DNA of 60,000 nucleotides from Chrysomallon squamiferum (Eukaryota; Mollusca; Gastropoda; Neomphalida; Peltospiridae): NCBI GenBank assembly GCA_012295275.1, contig CM022671.1, positions 26,967,822 to 27,027,821 of the forward strand, read 5' to 3'. Shown piece by piece: positions 13,753 to 22,632 of this stretch (position 1 is its first letter; each line of letters starts with the position of its first letter). The notes under the pieces were generated by a model. It saw only the letters and a program-made list of their open reading frames with translations, ran no database searches and was not told where the DNA came from. The position numbers and the translations under genes were made by a program.

Positions 13753-14285
13753 TATTAATTTGAATATTATTATTATTATTATTACTGTTATTTGACAGAG
13801 GCATTGTTTATAAACTTTGAAAAGGCAATTTTGCCTATATCAGTTTCACATATTATTTGCAGACTGTCGTAGTAAACAGTGTTTGAATGGTGGTTATCTG
13901 AATGAAAGCACGTGTAGCTGTCACTGTTTACCATTGTACAAGGGCTTTTTATGTCAGAATTGTAAGTTTAAATATTTTGTACTACGTGTGTGCGCGCGGG
14001 TTGATTGTGTGTTTTGTGTGTGTGTGTGTGTGTGCGCGTGCGTGTGTGTGTGTGTATATATGTAGCCATTTCACCTACTTATGTGTAGACGTGTATCCAT
14101 CACATCACATGCACACATACAGCAAAAATATCAGAATCTTAAATACCAGTAACGTCAGTTATCTTAAATACCAATTTTCAGCAAAATCGGAGATGGTGAG
14201 GTTTCATTTTCCCATTAGTTCAACAAGACCTGTTTATTTTTTTTTGAAAGATGGGTTTTATATCAGCAAATATTTTGTTAATTTA

Positions 14286-14330
<45 letters not shown>

Positions 14331-14676
14331 TATTTTGCTTGAATGGTTCAAAAAGCTGTTGTTTTTTGTGGGTTACACAGTTATTTAAAAATGCTTAGAT
14401 ACTAATCGATAAATAGCTTGATGATAGACAACATCCTTTCTCGTATTTTAGGTGTGTAACATTATTTAATAACCGCGAAATCACATAATAACGAAAATAG
14501 GTAGAGGTGTCGTATAGAATTCATCATTTCAAATGTTTGCTTCATTCTTTTAACTTTTTTACACAGTAAACTGTACCAGAAAGGACAAGTTTTGGTGTTC
14601 GAGACAAAACCCAAAAGCCTGTCATAAATATTCTAACTTTCCCTCTGACTGTCCATTTATGTGTGGAGTATGTTGA
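5952..14676 (+). CDS. Secreted CAP-domain protein with EGF-like and ShKT modules, 9 exons, 290 aa
   Basis: Coding exons: 5952-5997, 7910-7944, 8448-8618, 9753-9843, 10434-10579, 12592-12686, 13483-13562, 13863-13961, 14567-14676. All have GT/AG borders, phases agree, and the total is 873 nt. Exon 1 is a hydrophobic signal peptide. Exons 3-6 hold the CAP (CRISP/Antigen-5/PR-1) core: HRHNVLR, FWDDNLALLADKWA, GQNAAFGY, the signature SPVGHYTQIVF, and YFICNYATG. Exon 7 carries PGPRCSSCLHFCQNG; exon 8 is EGF-like (CLNGGYLNESTCSCHC). Exon 9 has six Cys in ShKT spacing and ends with a Cys at the stop codon. CAP proteins with Cys-rich tails are extracellular and occur in secretions and venoms of many animals; ShKT modules can act on channels, but activity cannot be read from sequence. 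Whether this is a venom component or an ordinary secreted protein is open. AATAAA lies near 14795. Confidence 0.9.
6627..6893 (-). mobile_element. MITE-like element with CATGGCCGTAACTA inverted ends
   Basis: The left end reads CATGGCCGTAACTAGACTCT and the right end CTCAATGTAGTTACGGCCATG-like, giving inverted termini of at least 14 bp about 267 bp apart. The same two ends occur separately at 5708, 3530 and 17136. The interior differs from those copies and contains (TTAA)n near 6670. No coding sequence. Confidence 0.55.
7122..7208 (+). repeat. (TTA)n microsatellite in CAP intron 1
   Basis: An almost uninterrupted run of TTA trinucleotides. In other frames such tracts give spurious poly-Ile/Leu/Tyr open frames. 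Confidence 0.9.
8108..8447 (+). repeat. Trinucleotide-rich low-complexity tract in CAP intron 2
   Basis: Runs of (AAT)n then CTACTACTA/CCACCACCA-type triplets fill the intron up to the TTTGTAG acceptor at 8447. The triplet open frames on both strands are low complexity and not genes. Confidence 0.8.
8630..8840 (+). repeat. (AAT)n/(AAC)n tracts in CAP intron 3
   Basis: Long AAT- and AAC-type triplet runs begin directly after the exon 3 donor at 8619. They explain the poly-Asn open frame that extends exon 3. Confidence 0.85.
9090..9240 (+). repeat. (CT)n then (CA)/(TA) microsatellite in CAP intron 3
   Basis: An uninterrupted CT run of about 90 bp (9090-9179) is followed by GCACACAC and a short (AT)n. 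It lies inside intron 3. Confidence 0.9.
9690..10250 (+). repeat. Microsatellites flanking CAP exon 4
   Basis: (ATT)n at about 9685-9730 directly precedes the exon 4 acceptor. (GT)n at 9907-9947, (ATT)n at 10036-10080, (TA)n at 10174-10210 and (GA)n at 10211-10248 follow in intron 4. Confidence 0.85.
10640..12431 (+). repeat. 29-bp minisatellite array in CAP intron 5
   Basis: Roughly 60 tandem units of 29 bp with consensus GACACTAGTAATGTAGTAAT then ACACTTTGT. Variant positions are TTT/GTG, AGTAATG/AGTACTGC/AGAAATG, and CACT/TACT. Diverged leading units begin about 60 bp after the exon 5 donor (TACAG/TACTGCAGTA motifs from 10584). The array stops sharply at an A-run at 12432. It has no spacers and is a contiguous VNTR occupying most of the intron between the exon ending GHYTQ and the next CAP exon. 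Confidence 0.95.
12690..13480 (+). other. CAP intron 6, TTA/TTC-type degenerate repeats
   Basis: Degenerate units resembling TTATTTCTATTATTACTGTTA recur from about 12700 to 13230, giving low-complexity Ile/Leu/Val open frames. No gene is seen besides the bordering exons. Confidence 0.6.
13700..13790 (+). repeat. (AC)n-(AT)n and (ATT)n in CAP intron 7
   Basis: An ACACAC run (13700-13732) passes into ATATAT and then ATT triplets, about 70 bp upstream of the exon 8 acceptor. Confidence 0.85.
13985..14566 (+). other. CAP intron 8 with two (GT)n tracts
   Basis: (GT)n tracts lie at about 14012-14056 and 14287-14328. The remainder is unique AT-rich sequence up to ACACAG at 14566. Readthrough of exon 8 into the first tract gives a Cys/Val-rich open frame that is not real coding. 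Confidence 0.7.
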
Positions 14677-14743
14677 GAACGTTGGTGAAAAAATGGAATT
14701 GTAGAAGTCGCATAGTATGAATTTACCTTAAGCAGAAGTAAAA

Positions 14744-14791
<48 letters not shown>

Positions 14792-15531
14792 TGAAAATAA
14801 AAGCGATTTTTAAAAGCCATAAGACTTACTTAATTAAAATTATGTCACTCATTCTATTAAAACACTACATACATGTAGAGATGATATCAATAGCATTATA
14901 AATATTTTTACCATGTGTCGACAATTTTATGAAACTTTTTTTTTTTTTTTAGGAATTTTTTTTTTTTTTTTTTTTTTATGAAAATGGAGATAAAAAAAAG
15001 AAAAGAAAAAAAAAGAACATAAAAAAACACAGCTTGTGGAGATGCTGATGTTATCTCTGTCAGTTATTACAGCACACGTTCAATGTTAGAAACAATGTTT
15101 GACACATTCCACTCCACTGATGTATATAATATGAATATTTATATCATGCACGTCTCTCTGAATATTATTTATTCATTCATTCATTAATTTCGTTCGTTTA
15201 TTTTATTTTATTTTGTTTTATTTGATCATACTGTGAAAATATTTTCTACAACATATCAATATTTCCGTTAGGTTATATTTTTAAAATATTTTATTACCTT
15301 CAAAAACATAACAGATTAAGGTAAAAATTGTTTCTTCTTAAGTTATCTTTGAAAAGCAAAAAAAAAAAAAAAAAAAAGCAATTAACTGGAAATACTTACA
15401 TTAATTAATACTTTAAAAATATTTTATTATCTTCAAAAACATGACAGATTAAGATAAAAACTATTTCTTCTTTAATTATATTTGAAAAAAAAAAAAAAAA
15501 AAAAAGTAACAAAATGAAAATGGGGATTAAT
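14677..15531. other. Spacer between the convergent CAP and Cys-rich genes
   Basis: Contains the presumed CAP 3' UTR with AATAAA near 14795, (TA)n at 14748-14789 and poly-T at 14939-14979. An imperfect tandem duplication of about 78 bp pairs 15283-15360 with 15414-15490 (core ATTTTATTACCTTCAAAAAC). It lies just downstream of the minus-strand gene and may be its 3' UTR. Confidence 0.6.
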
Positions 15532-16323
15532 TCAAAGTGGTTCCCAGCCACAGACGGAAGAACAAGGTGTGCCGTCTCCACCAATACATTTTCCCAGTCT
15601 GCAGTTGAAGTTGGTGTAGCAGTGCTGACCCTTGTTGACGGTCAAGCCACACACGTAGCAGATACAAGACTCAGCAAGACACTGGAAGTGATCAGAACAT
15701 GGCTCCCCGTCCTCCTTTCTGAAATCACACGTACTAAGTATGTCTACGGTCACGTGAAAACTACCACGTGACAGTAACCATGTACGTGCTTCCAGCAGTA
15801 GCCCTCTGTGCCAAAAACAACGTAGCGTTAAAACAGTTAAAACGTACTAAGTAACCCGTGCTTCCAGCAGTAGCCCTCTGTGCCAAAAACAACGTAGCGT
15901 TAAAACAGTACTTGTGTGGTCATCATGTCTACGGTCACGTGATGAAAACTATTACCGCGTGACAAAAGATATTGTAATTGCATGACTAGCTAGATTACAA
16001 AAGAAACCTTGATTACATAATGAACAGATTCAAATGAAACTGATTTCATGATTAAACAAATTGAAAAAAAGACTACAATCAAACAAGTGTCTAAGTGACG
16101 ACAAAGACCATCAAAGTGGTGACAGATTCTATAATTAGTGTAAGTCATAAGAATAACTGCAACAACAATAATGAAATCGTAACAATAATGGCATCAATAG
16201 TAATAATAAATAGTTCTCACTGTTTCCACAATCAGAGTGTTTTTCACAAGGGATCCCAAAACCCACAGATTTCTGAACAGTCAACATAAGGACAGTCACA
16301 GTTATATAAAACATTGTCATCAT
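15532..16323 (-). CDS. Small cysteine-rich secreted protein, 3 exons, 103 aa
   Basis: Exons on the minus strand: 16323-16221 (ATG, 34 codons plus 1 nt, donor GTGAGA), a 22-nt micro-exon 15877-15856 (acceptor TTTGGCACAG, donor GTTACT), and 15718-15532 (acceptor GATTTCAG, TGA stop). Phases join cleanly (312 nt). Exon 1 is a signal peptide (TVTVLMLTVQKSVGFG) followed by a C-x5-C pair. The micro-exon adds GYCWKH. Exon 3 has ten Cys (EPCSDHFQC, SCICYVCG, GQHCYTNFNC, GTPCSSVCG). The mature peptide of about 80 aa with 13 Cys is probably disulfide-rich and extracellular. The spacing recalls EB-module or dickkopf/prokineticin-like folds, but I cannot assign a family and make no claim of toxicity. It is convergent with the CAP gene. 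Confidence 0.7.
15786..15908 (-). repeat. Tandem duplication containing the micro-exon
   Basis: About 52 bp (core GTGCTTCCAGCAGTAGCCCT followed by CTGTGCCAAAAACAACGTAG) occurs at 15786-15837 and again at 15857-15908. Each copy has the same acceptor and micro-exon body on the minus strand. The copy at 15856-15877 has a phase-compatible donor. The copy at 15786-15805 has the body followed by GTACAT, giving 20 nt in a different phase. Confidence 0.85.
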
Positions 16324-16349
16324 GTCTGAAATAATATAATAATAATAAT

Positions 16350-16890
<541 letters not shown>

Positions 16891-16970
16891 AGAGAATTCT
16901 AGAATAACAATGTAAACTATACATACATACATATATATATATAGTTTACATTGTTATTCTAAAATTCTCT
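16891..16970. repeat. Palindrome/hairpin
   Basis: AGAGAATTCTAGAATAACAA (16891 on) is mirrored as the reverse complement of TTGTTATTCTAAAATTCTCT (ending 16970). Arms are about 30 bp around a (CATA)/(TA) spacer. It lies in a short remnant of the 36-bp minisatellite. Confidence 0.75.
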
Positions 16971-17955
16971 TTGTCTATAGTTTAACTTGTAATTCTAGAA
17001 TATTCGGGGTTTTCACAGTCTGACGTGTCATTCTAGAGTACAACCTGTCTTCAGTTTGCCCTGTGGATCTACAGTTTGTCTACTATGTACACAGACGTGG
17101 CAGTCTACCTCGCATTTCTCTACACAGTTCTACCCCATGGCCGTAACTACATTGAGGAAAATGAGGAAAATGAGGCTAATATCTCATACCGAAACTTTTT
17201 TATATACAAAGATTTTATTTAAAAAAAATATAAAATATATTAAACGAATTTTAAAAATTCTATTCCGATAAAAAGGATATCCGCTGAATGAATTCGTTTA
17301 TGTCTGCTGTTACCGTTTGAAGTCTAATGACATATTGCGATGAAAGACATAACTGACTTCAAAGACATCATTTTATTTTATTTTATTTATTTATTTATTT
17401 TTTTTTTTTTTTGCCTCGCACCTTTTTCCATTCCAGGATAAAATTTCAAATAGTTTATGCAAATGCAAAAAAAAAAAAAACGTGAATATGTGCATAATAA
17501 ATAATCTTGCCTGACTATATATAATTTTACCAGTACGTGTGTTTGTCTGTGTGAATTTATGTGTATATGTGTGTATGTGTGTGTATATATGATTTGTATG
17601 TGTATGTTTGTGTGTGTATAGAAATGCAAGATTAAAGTATTTTATTATAATTAAAAGTTTAACCAACTACTGCTTTATTATTTTTGAAAAAATCAAAATA
17701 AAATTTTTTTTCCCTGAAACTCAATATTTTTATAAAACATTTTACACTGAAATATAAAAATTGTTTCATCAGCGTATAAACTGCTTTTCCATGTATTTTC
17801 TCTGCCATGTGTTTCTTGTGGGTACGCAAAGTTCTCTCTTTTTTAAAATAATTTATATTTCTCGAATCGTCTTCTTAACAATTTCAACCGAAAGCAACAA
17901 AGCAAATCTGTGAATCGTAGAGAAAATCAGCGGAAATCTACGAGAAATCCTAAGA
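16970..17955 (+). pseudogene. Decayed duplicate of CAP gene 5' flank and intron 1, exon 1 missing
   Basis: The blocks match 5080-6475 in order and orientation: minisatellite remnant, GTACACAGACGTGGCAG (17087), MITE copy, ACCTTTTTCCATTCCA (17420), GTTTATGCAAATGCA, ATTTTACCAGT (about 17523). The segment holding exon 1 in the original (5914-6020) is then replaced by direct continuation into GTGTATATG intron sequence. The match resumes with GAAACTCAATATTTTTATAA (17716) and runs to AGAAATCCTA (17952). It is a tandem-duplication relic lacking the signal-peptide exon, so it has no coding function. Confidence 0.75.
17136..17372 (+). mobile_element. MITE-like repeat, copy 4 (in the duplicated segment)
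   Basis: Starts CATGGCCGTAACTACATTGA and continues with the shared core (TATTCCGATA, CTGCTGTTACCGTTTGAAGT, ACATAACTGACTTCAAAGAC). The far end is replaced by TTTTA/T-rich sequence. It is homologous by position to the copy at 5457. Confidence 0.55.
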
Positions 17956-17979
17956 ACCCTATGGAATAACAATAAATAT

Positions 17980-18064
17980 ACATACACACATACCTACATA
18001 CATACATACATACATACATATATACATACATACATACATACATACAAACATACATACATACATC
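17980..18064 (+). repeat. (CATA)n microsatellite
   Basis: Repeated ACATACAT units. Confidence 0.85.
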
Positions 18065-18093
18065 GTATTAGATTAATTTATTATTTAACCTTA

Positions 18094-18430
18094 TTAAATC
18101 ATTACTAAACACTGGTTGTGTAAGTTTTTTTCTATCGTAGTCGGCTGAAGTCTTCCATTTGCACTTATATTGTTAAATGCTAATAACAGTTCAGCATAAA
18201 CTGGAGGTAGTGAACCTAAATCACGTTTTTCATGTTTCATAATTAAAAACACTTTCTTTCTGTTGCATGTTACTTCGTCGTAAAAGAAAATAAGTGAGCA
18301 CGTCAATATTTGGGAATTTAAGACCTCCTTTATTAGCTTTTCCAATTATTCTGTTATATTTTATTTGAGATATTTTTTCATCCCATAAAAAATCCAATGT
18401 CGCTATCACTTTCGCTGTTTTTCTGTTCAT
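18094..18430 (-). mobile_element. LINE ORF2 C-terminal fragment (Tx1/L1-like)
   Basis: Minus-strand translation in two overlapping frames gives ATLDFLWDEKISQIKYNRII then GKANKGGLKFPNID, and LGSLPPVYAELLLAFNNI. These resemble the region after the reverse transcriptase domain of L1/Tx1-type ORF2 proteins (FLW..K, GGL..PD, LPPFY.ELL). The frame change near 18300 marks it as a relic. The RT catalytic region is absent. It lies just downstream, on the same strand, of the ORF1 relic at 18450-18990, so the two may be one internally deleted element. Confidence 0.7.
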
Positions 18431-18449
18431 CGCTGATAAACACTGACAT

Positions 18450-18990
18450 TCATCTTCTTTTCTGCAACACTTTTCGCATACAAAAGTTTTTAGTCAATTT
18501 CTTGCAGAATGTCCTTTTTCAATGCAATAATGACATTATATTTGGGCAATTCTTGAGTATATGACTGTCAGCCATACAGTTGTAACATGCTTTCAGTTGA
18601 TTATCGTGTAAAACACGAAAATACTCTATTCCTTCACTTGTTTTAAACTTCATAGAGTATGGTAAATTTTTTGTGTCCGGTGGAAATTTTACTCTGACAA
18701 ATTGTGTTCCATCAGCAATTTTGGTGTCTTTATAAAATCGTTTATAAATAGGTGTTAAGATTTCTATTTTCAGTTATCTTAGTTTTCATTCTATGATTTC
18801 CTCATCTATGTACGCTGGTAAATATAAGAATGATACAGCTGCAGTGTCAGAATGTAACACTATAGCTTTCATTCTTATTCCTTTCAATTCCAATCCTTCA
18901 TTTTCTGCAATCATTCTCGCATGTATAATATCATTAGGAGTTACTTCATATATGTCCGATCCTTTCGGTACACAATCATAATTTCAACAC
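18450..18990 (-). mobile_element. LINE ORF1 relic with CCHC zinc knuckle
   Basis: Minus-strand translation shows NDIIHARMIAENEGLELKGI, then SFLYLPAYIDEEIIE followed by a stop, and in a shifted frame DGTQFVRVKFPPDTKNLPYS, GIEYFRVLHDNQLKACYNC and a C-x2-C-x4-H-x4-C knuckle (CYNCMADSHILKNC, near 18546-18587). This matches the ORF1 organisation of Tx1-like non-LTR retrotransposons as I know it. Stops and frameshifts show it is dead. Related fragments lie at 33960-34170, 47960-48330 and 52870-53270. Confidence 0.7.
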
Positions 18991-19221
18991 CAGTCTGGCC
19001 ACTTATGTAATCAGTTATGTCGCTGGCCACTTATGTAATCAGTTATGTCGTCTTTTTTTTTTTTTTTTTTTTTATAATTATCTATTTCATTTGCTGATAT
19101 TTTCTTATTGCGAATGGGAATGCGAAAACCAGGTTATCTGCAATTTACTGGAGCGTCGGTTATTGCGATATGAAATATCACGTGTACGTCTTAATACTTT
19201 TATCAGAAAGCTCAGTTACTC

Positions 19222-19293
19222 GGTTTCGTGGTGTAGTGGTTATCACGTCTGCTTTACACGCAGAAGGTCGCGAGTTCGAGCCTCGCCGGAACC
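19222..19293 (+). tRNA. tRNA-Val (anticodon TAC)
   Basis: 72 nt. The acceptor stem GGTTTCG pairs with CGGAACC (one G-U). A-box TGGTGTAGTGG and B-box GTTCGAGCC are present. The anticodon loop TTTACAC sits in the TCTGC/GCAGA stem. No CCA is encoded and no intron is seen. It is the only intact TAC isoacceptor in the window. A clear T-run terminator is not close by. Confidence 0.9.
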
Positions 19294-19380
19294 TTAATTA
19301 ACATTTTACTGCAAATATATCTTTCTGTTTTTAAATAAGGAGAAGAGTAATATTTTGTAAAAAAAAGGAAAGAAAGAGAA

Positions 19381-19660
19381 GGTTTCGGCGAGGCTCGAAC
19401 TCGCGACCTTCTGCGTGTTAAGCAGAGGTGATTTTTTTTTTTTTTATCTTTATTAGTATAATCACCAGTTGTACACAATTAAAATAACATTAAAACTGTA
19501 AATAACAATACACTCACATGCACGCATACTTATTTATTCAGAATATTCATATATATGTACAGTATTTTATAGTATTAATTCTTTTATCCATTTCCATAAT
19601 ATATCTATATTGATTATTTGTAGCTTTCCAAAGACGTGATAACCACTACACCACGAAACC
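19381..19660 (-). pseudogene. tRNA-Val (AAC) gene split by a short LINE insertion
   Basis: On the minus strand the 5' part is 19660-19632 and the 3' part is 19432-19381. Together, minus a 9-bp duplication, they make a full 72-nt tRNA-Val(AAC). The 9 bp AGACGTGAT (right) and AGAGGTGAT (left, one mismatch) flank the insert as a target-site duplication. The break is between the D-arm and the anticodon stem, so the gene is dead. Confidence 0.9.
19433..19631 (-). mobile_element. 5'-truncated LINE 3' end inserted in a tRNA-Val gene
   Basis: About 199 bp. On the minus strand it begins with a short ORF2-like end (WKATNNQYRYIMEMDKRINT, then IKYCTYI and a stop), followed by a 3' UTR, AATAAAG and a poly-A tail that abuts the target-site duplication. 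These are hallmarks of target-primed reverse transcription. The C-terminal reading is typical of L1/Tx1-like ORF2 ends. Confidence 0.75.
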
Positions 19661-20068
19661 GTTGTTTTTTACGCTAAAAATAAAATGTAAAAATATTATT
19701 ATTATTCAGATTATTTAATTTGCTTCATATACAGTTGATGCAACATTACATGCTTGATAACCACTTACTAATGTAATATTAGATGTTAATGGCATATGGC
19801 TGTATTCGATATAATAACTATTAATTTATTATCTATTCAATGAAACATTATTAAATATATTTCTAAATTTAATTCAGTTTAACGATCTAAAAAGTATTTA
19901 TTTATTTCTTTTTTTTTCTTTGTTTTTTGTTTTTTCTTTCCTTTTTTTTTTTTTTTTTTTTTCTTACAATTTCGTCAGATTTCAACTGACATTTCTACCG
20001 GAACGTTTCTTATTTCTAGTTTAATTTAATTTCCTTAACAGCTTTATTGATTAATACTTGATAATGTA

Positions 20069-20109
20069 GGCTTCGTGCTGTGGTGGTTATTATGTCTGCT
20101 ATACACGCA
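20069..20109 (+). pseudogene. tRNA-Val 5' fragment (TAC-like)
   Basis: GGCTTCGTGCTGTGGTGGTT through CTGCTATACACGCA matches the first 40 nt of the local tRNA-Val genes with several changes. It then breaks into ATTTTGTTAAAAC. Confidence 0.7.
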
Positions 20110-20780
20110 TTTTGTTAAAACCAAAGTTTCAGTTTGGTGAAATTACCACAGAGTCGTGAACGGAGAAAGCTAGATTAACAATGAACACTCAAAGTTAAAT
20201 GTGCCTGAGCAAATTTAACAGTCGTAAACCAGTACAAGCCTTTGGAAGATATAGAAGACATGAAGATATAAAAAAAAAATTCTCATTAGAAGACAAATCG
20301 ACGAAAAGGCTGTGTAATGTGTATCTGGATTTAAACTGTTAAATAGATTTCATGACTCTGTAAAAGGTATAAGATTAATGAAATGACACAGAGTCAGGTT
20401 TAGTCTTTGCTGTAAACAGATTCTAATCAGAATAAACAACGAATACGATCTAGCAGAAGGGTTGTGAAAACTTCTTATATCGACAGTTTCAAAGTAAACA
20501 GAATACAGTTTAGTCTTTTTTATCTCCCTTTATATGCTACTATATAATGTCATTTCTTAGAGTATATTTTTCAGCGATCTGTTGTTTAGATCTTTTAATG
20601 TAATAAAGAAACAAATGATTTAAAGTAAATTAATAAAGGAAGGAAGAAAAAAAATAGAGGCTTCGGCTAAATGTAAACTTATAATAACATTCTTTTGAAG
20701 TAAGTGTAATTATGTATTTGATTGAAATTATTTGTTTGCATTTATATTAAATAATTACACCATTGTATATGTTCTGAATC
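20110..20780. other. Unassigned AT-rich spacer
   Basis: No gene or known repeat is recognised. The end (20696-20775) is repeated at 34556-34635, marking the left part of the duplicated block. Confidence 0.5.
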
Positions 20781-20919
20781 CATACCGCTAATCTTTTCTT
20801 CCACCTTTTGTGTTTCTTTTACCCCCAAAGGGGGGCCTTTTAGCCAAACTACCCTTCAGCTTTTATCAGAGTAATATTTGTATTTTGTTTCAAGTTTTTA
20901 TTGTTTCACGGATCTCAAC

Positions 20920-20971
20920 GGTTTTTTGGTGTAGATGTTATCTCGTCTGCTTGACAAGTGTCGGTGGAACC
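20920..20971 (+). pseudogene. Truncated tRNA-Val relic, block 1
   Basis: A 52-nt tRNA-Val-like sequence. The 5' half (GGTTTTTTGGTGTAGATGTT through CGTCTGCTT) is kept. The anticodon-to-T-arm region is collapsed to GACAAGTGTCGGTGGAACC. It is followed by AGTAGCATGGACCAACAGGA, shared by all four blocks. Confidence 0.7.
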
Positions 20972-21489
20972 TAATAGTAGCATGGACCAACAGGAACGAT
21001 AACTCGTAACGGCACAAATTACGTTACCGGAAAAAATGCCTACAGAATTTAATGGGTGCAAACTACACCTGAATGTTCGGGGAACATTGCCAATTAGAAA
21101 AGTTAATACATTAATCTTATACCGAATTACAATTTTAATTTATTATGCATGTATTTATAGAAATATAATCCAGTTTGAAAAGTATGATTAAGATGAAAAA
21201 GTAGTTACGAAAGCTCATGGAAACTTACAAGATGGCAGAGTCGAACGCCGATCAGTGTTTACAAACTTTTAAAAACATATTCCTTCATAATGCAATCAAT
21301 TCTACATGGATTATTAAAAATAATTTAGGGAAATATATCATTTAATCAAAGTCTCATATACATAGATGTCTATTATTGAGTCGAAATTGCTGCAAACGTC
21401 GAAACAAAATTTCCTTTTTCTTCTGGTAACTTTGACATCATACCTTCTCGTACATGTTTCATACTATATTTTGTTTTCAGTCATTAAGA

Positions 21490-21633
21490 AAAAAAAAACC
21501 ACTTTCCACTGTTTCAGCGGGACTTCCACTGTCAGCTTCATCCAGAATTCTTATTCTGTGTCTTACTTTTTTCTGTTTCACTTTGTTCCTCATCACATCA
21601 CAACTCGTGAACTCGTAAAGCAGACGTGATAAC
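21490..21633 (-). pseudogene. Degenerate coding-like segment and tRNA-Val fragment, block 1
   Basis: Minus-strand translation of 21500-21570 contains a variant of the phrase RIRILDEADSG.PAE that recurs at 35960, 36050 and 56060. At 21602-21633 is a tRNA-Val 3' piece (anticodon region GTAAAGCAGACGTGATAAC on plus) interrupted by TTTAAAAAAAATAAAAT. It is probably retrotransposon debris. Confidence 0.5.
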
Positions 21634-21886
21634 TTTAAAAAAAATAAAATAATATTTATTCAATAAATGGCAGATTTTACAAATATTTTCAAACAAAATA
21701 GATAAAATTTAACAACAATATTTCCTATATTTCCTATTATACTGATAGTATAATTGATTCAAAATATCTTTATTTTATTATGTTTGAGAGATACTGACTG
21801 TTACTGTCAGTCTTCAAGAGGATACATGTATTTTAAAAGATTATCTTTTAAAGTTATATAAATATTGTTTTCTATACATTTGCGAA

Positions 21887-21890
<4 letters not shown>

Positions 21891-21971
<81 letters not shown>
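21891..21971 (+). repeat. (GA)n microsatellite
   Basis: An uninterrupted GA run about 230 bp before the tRNA-Val(CAC). The same arrangement occurs at 56412-56507. Confidence 0.9.
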
Positions 21972-21975
<4 letters not shown>

Positions 21976-22161
21976 TTCAAATGACAAAGAGACACTAGTA
22001 TAGAAATAACCTTTCAAAATGTCATTTATTTATTTAATTATTTATGGTACTCGGAAACATTTCAATTGAAAATGTGAAAATATCTACGGACTGCCCTTTT
22101 TTTACAGCAACCTTTCCAAACATCGGAAATGATTAGACAAAATATATAAAATAGTAATGTA

Positions 22162-22198
<37 letters not shown>

Positions 22199-22199
22199 A

Positions 22200-22271
22200 G
22201 GTTCCGGCGAGGCTCGAACTCGCGACCTTCTGCGTGTGAAGCAGACGTGATAACCACTACACCACGAAACC
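22200..22271 (-). tRNA. tRNA-Val (anticodon CAC)
   Basis: 72 nt on the minus strand. The sequence equals the AAC genes except for the anticodon loop TTCACAC and CGGAACC at the 3' side of the acceptor stem. It is directly followed on its strand by CTCC and a very long T-run, a strong Pol III terminator. It is divergent from the AAC gene at 22561, with 289 bp between them. Confidence 0.92.
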
Positions 22272-22560
22272 TGCGTATATGTTATATGTAAATAGTATCA
22301 CGTAGTTCAGTCAATAAATATAACATCAGTAGCTTAACTAAAGTCAATGGACAGTAATTTTGTGTTAATTCTAAATAATATTAGTTCAAATCTGTAAAAC
22401 CTGAGTACTTCTCCTTCATATATTGTCGTCTAGGTGCTGTGGTGCTCTGGCTGGCGCATATTAAAGACTGTGCCTATAAATGTCTGTAACATTGTACGTG
22501 CAAGAATACTAAAATTTAATGCTGGTGATTCTAGCTTTGTATCACACAGTTTTGTTTAAC

Positions 22561-22632
22561 GGTTTCGTGGTGTAGTGGTTATCACGTCTGCTTAACACGC
22601 AGAAGGTCGCGAGTTCGAGCCTCGCCGAAACC
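22561..22632 (+). tRNA. tRNA-Val (anticodon AAC)
   Basis: 72 nt with the acceptor stem GGTTTCG/CGAAACC fully paired. The anticodon loop is TTAACAC, T-loop TTCGAGC. Terminator-like TATTTTTC follows within 15 nt. The same gene, flanks included, recurs at 37252 and 57113. Confidence 0.93.

Noticed and set aside
18793-18981. Plus-strand open frame
   Set aside because: It is antisense to the LINE ORF1 relic, which explains the open reading. The plus-strand frames at 47939 and 52935 are the same shadow.
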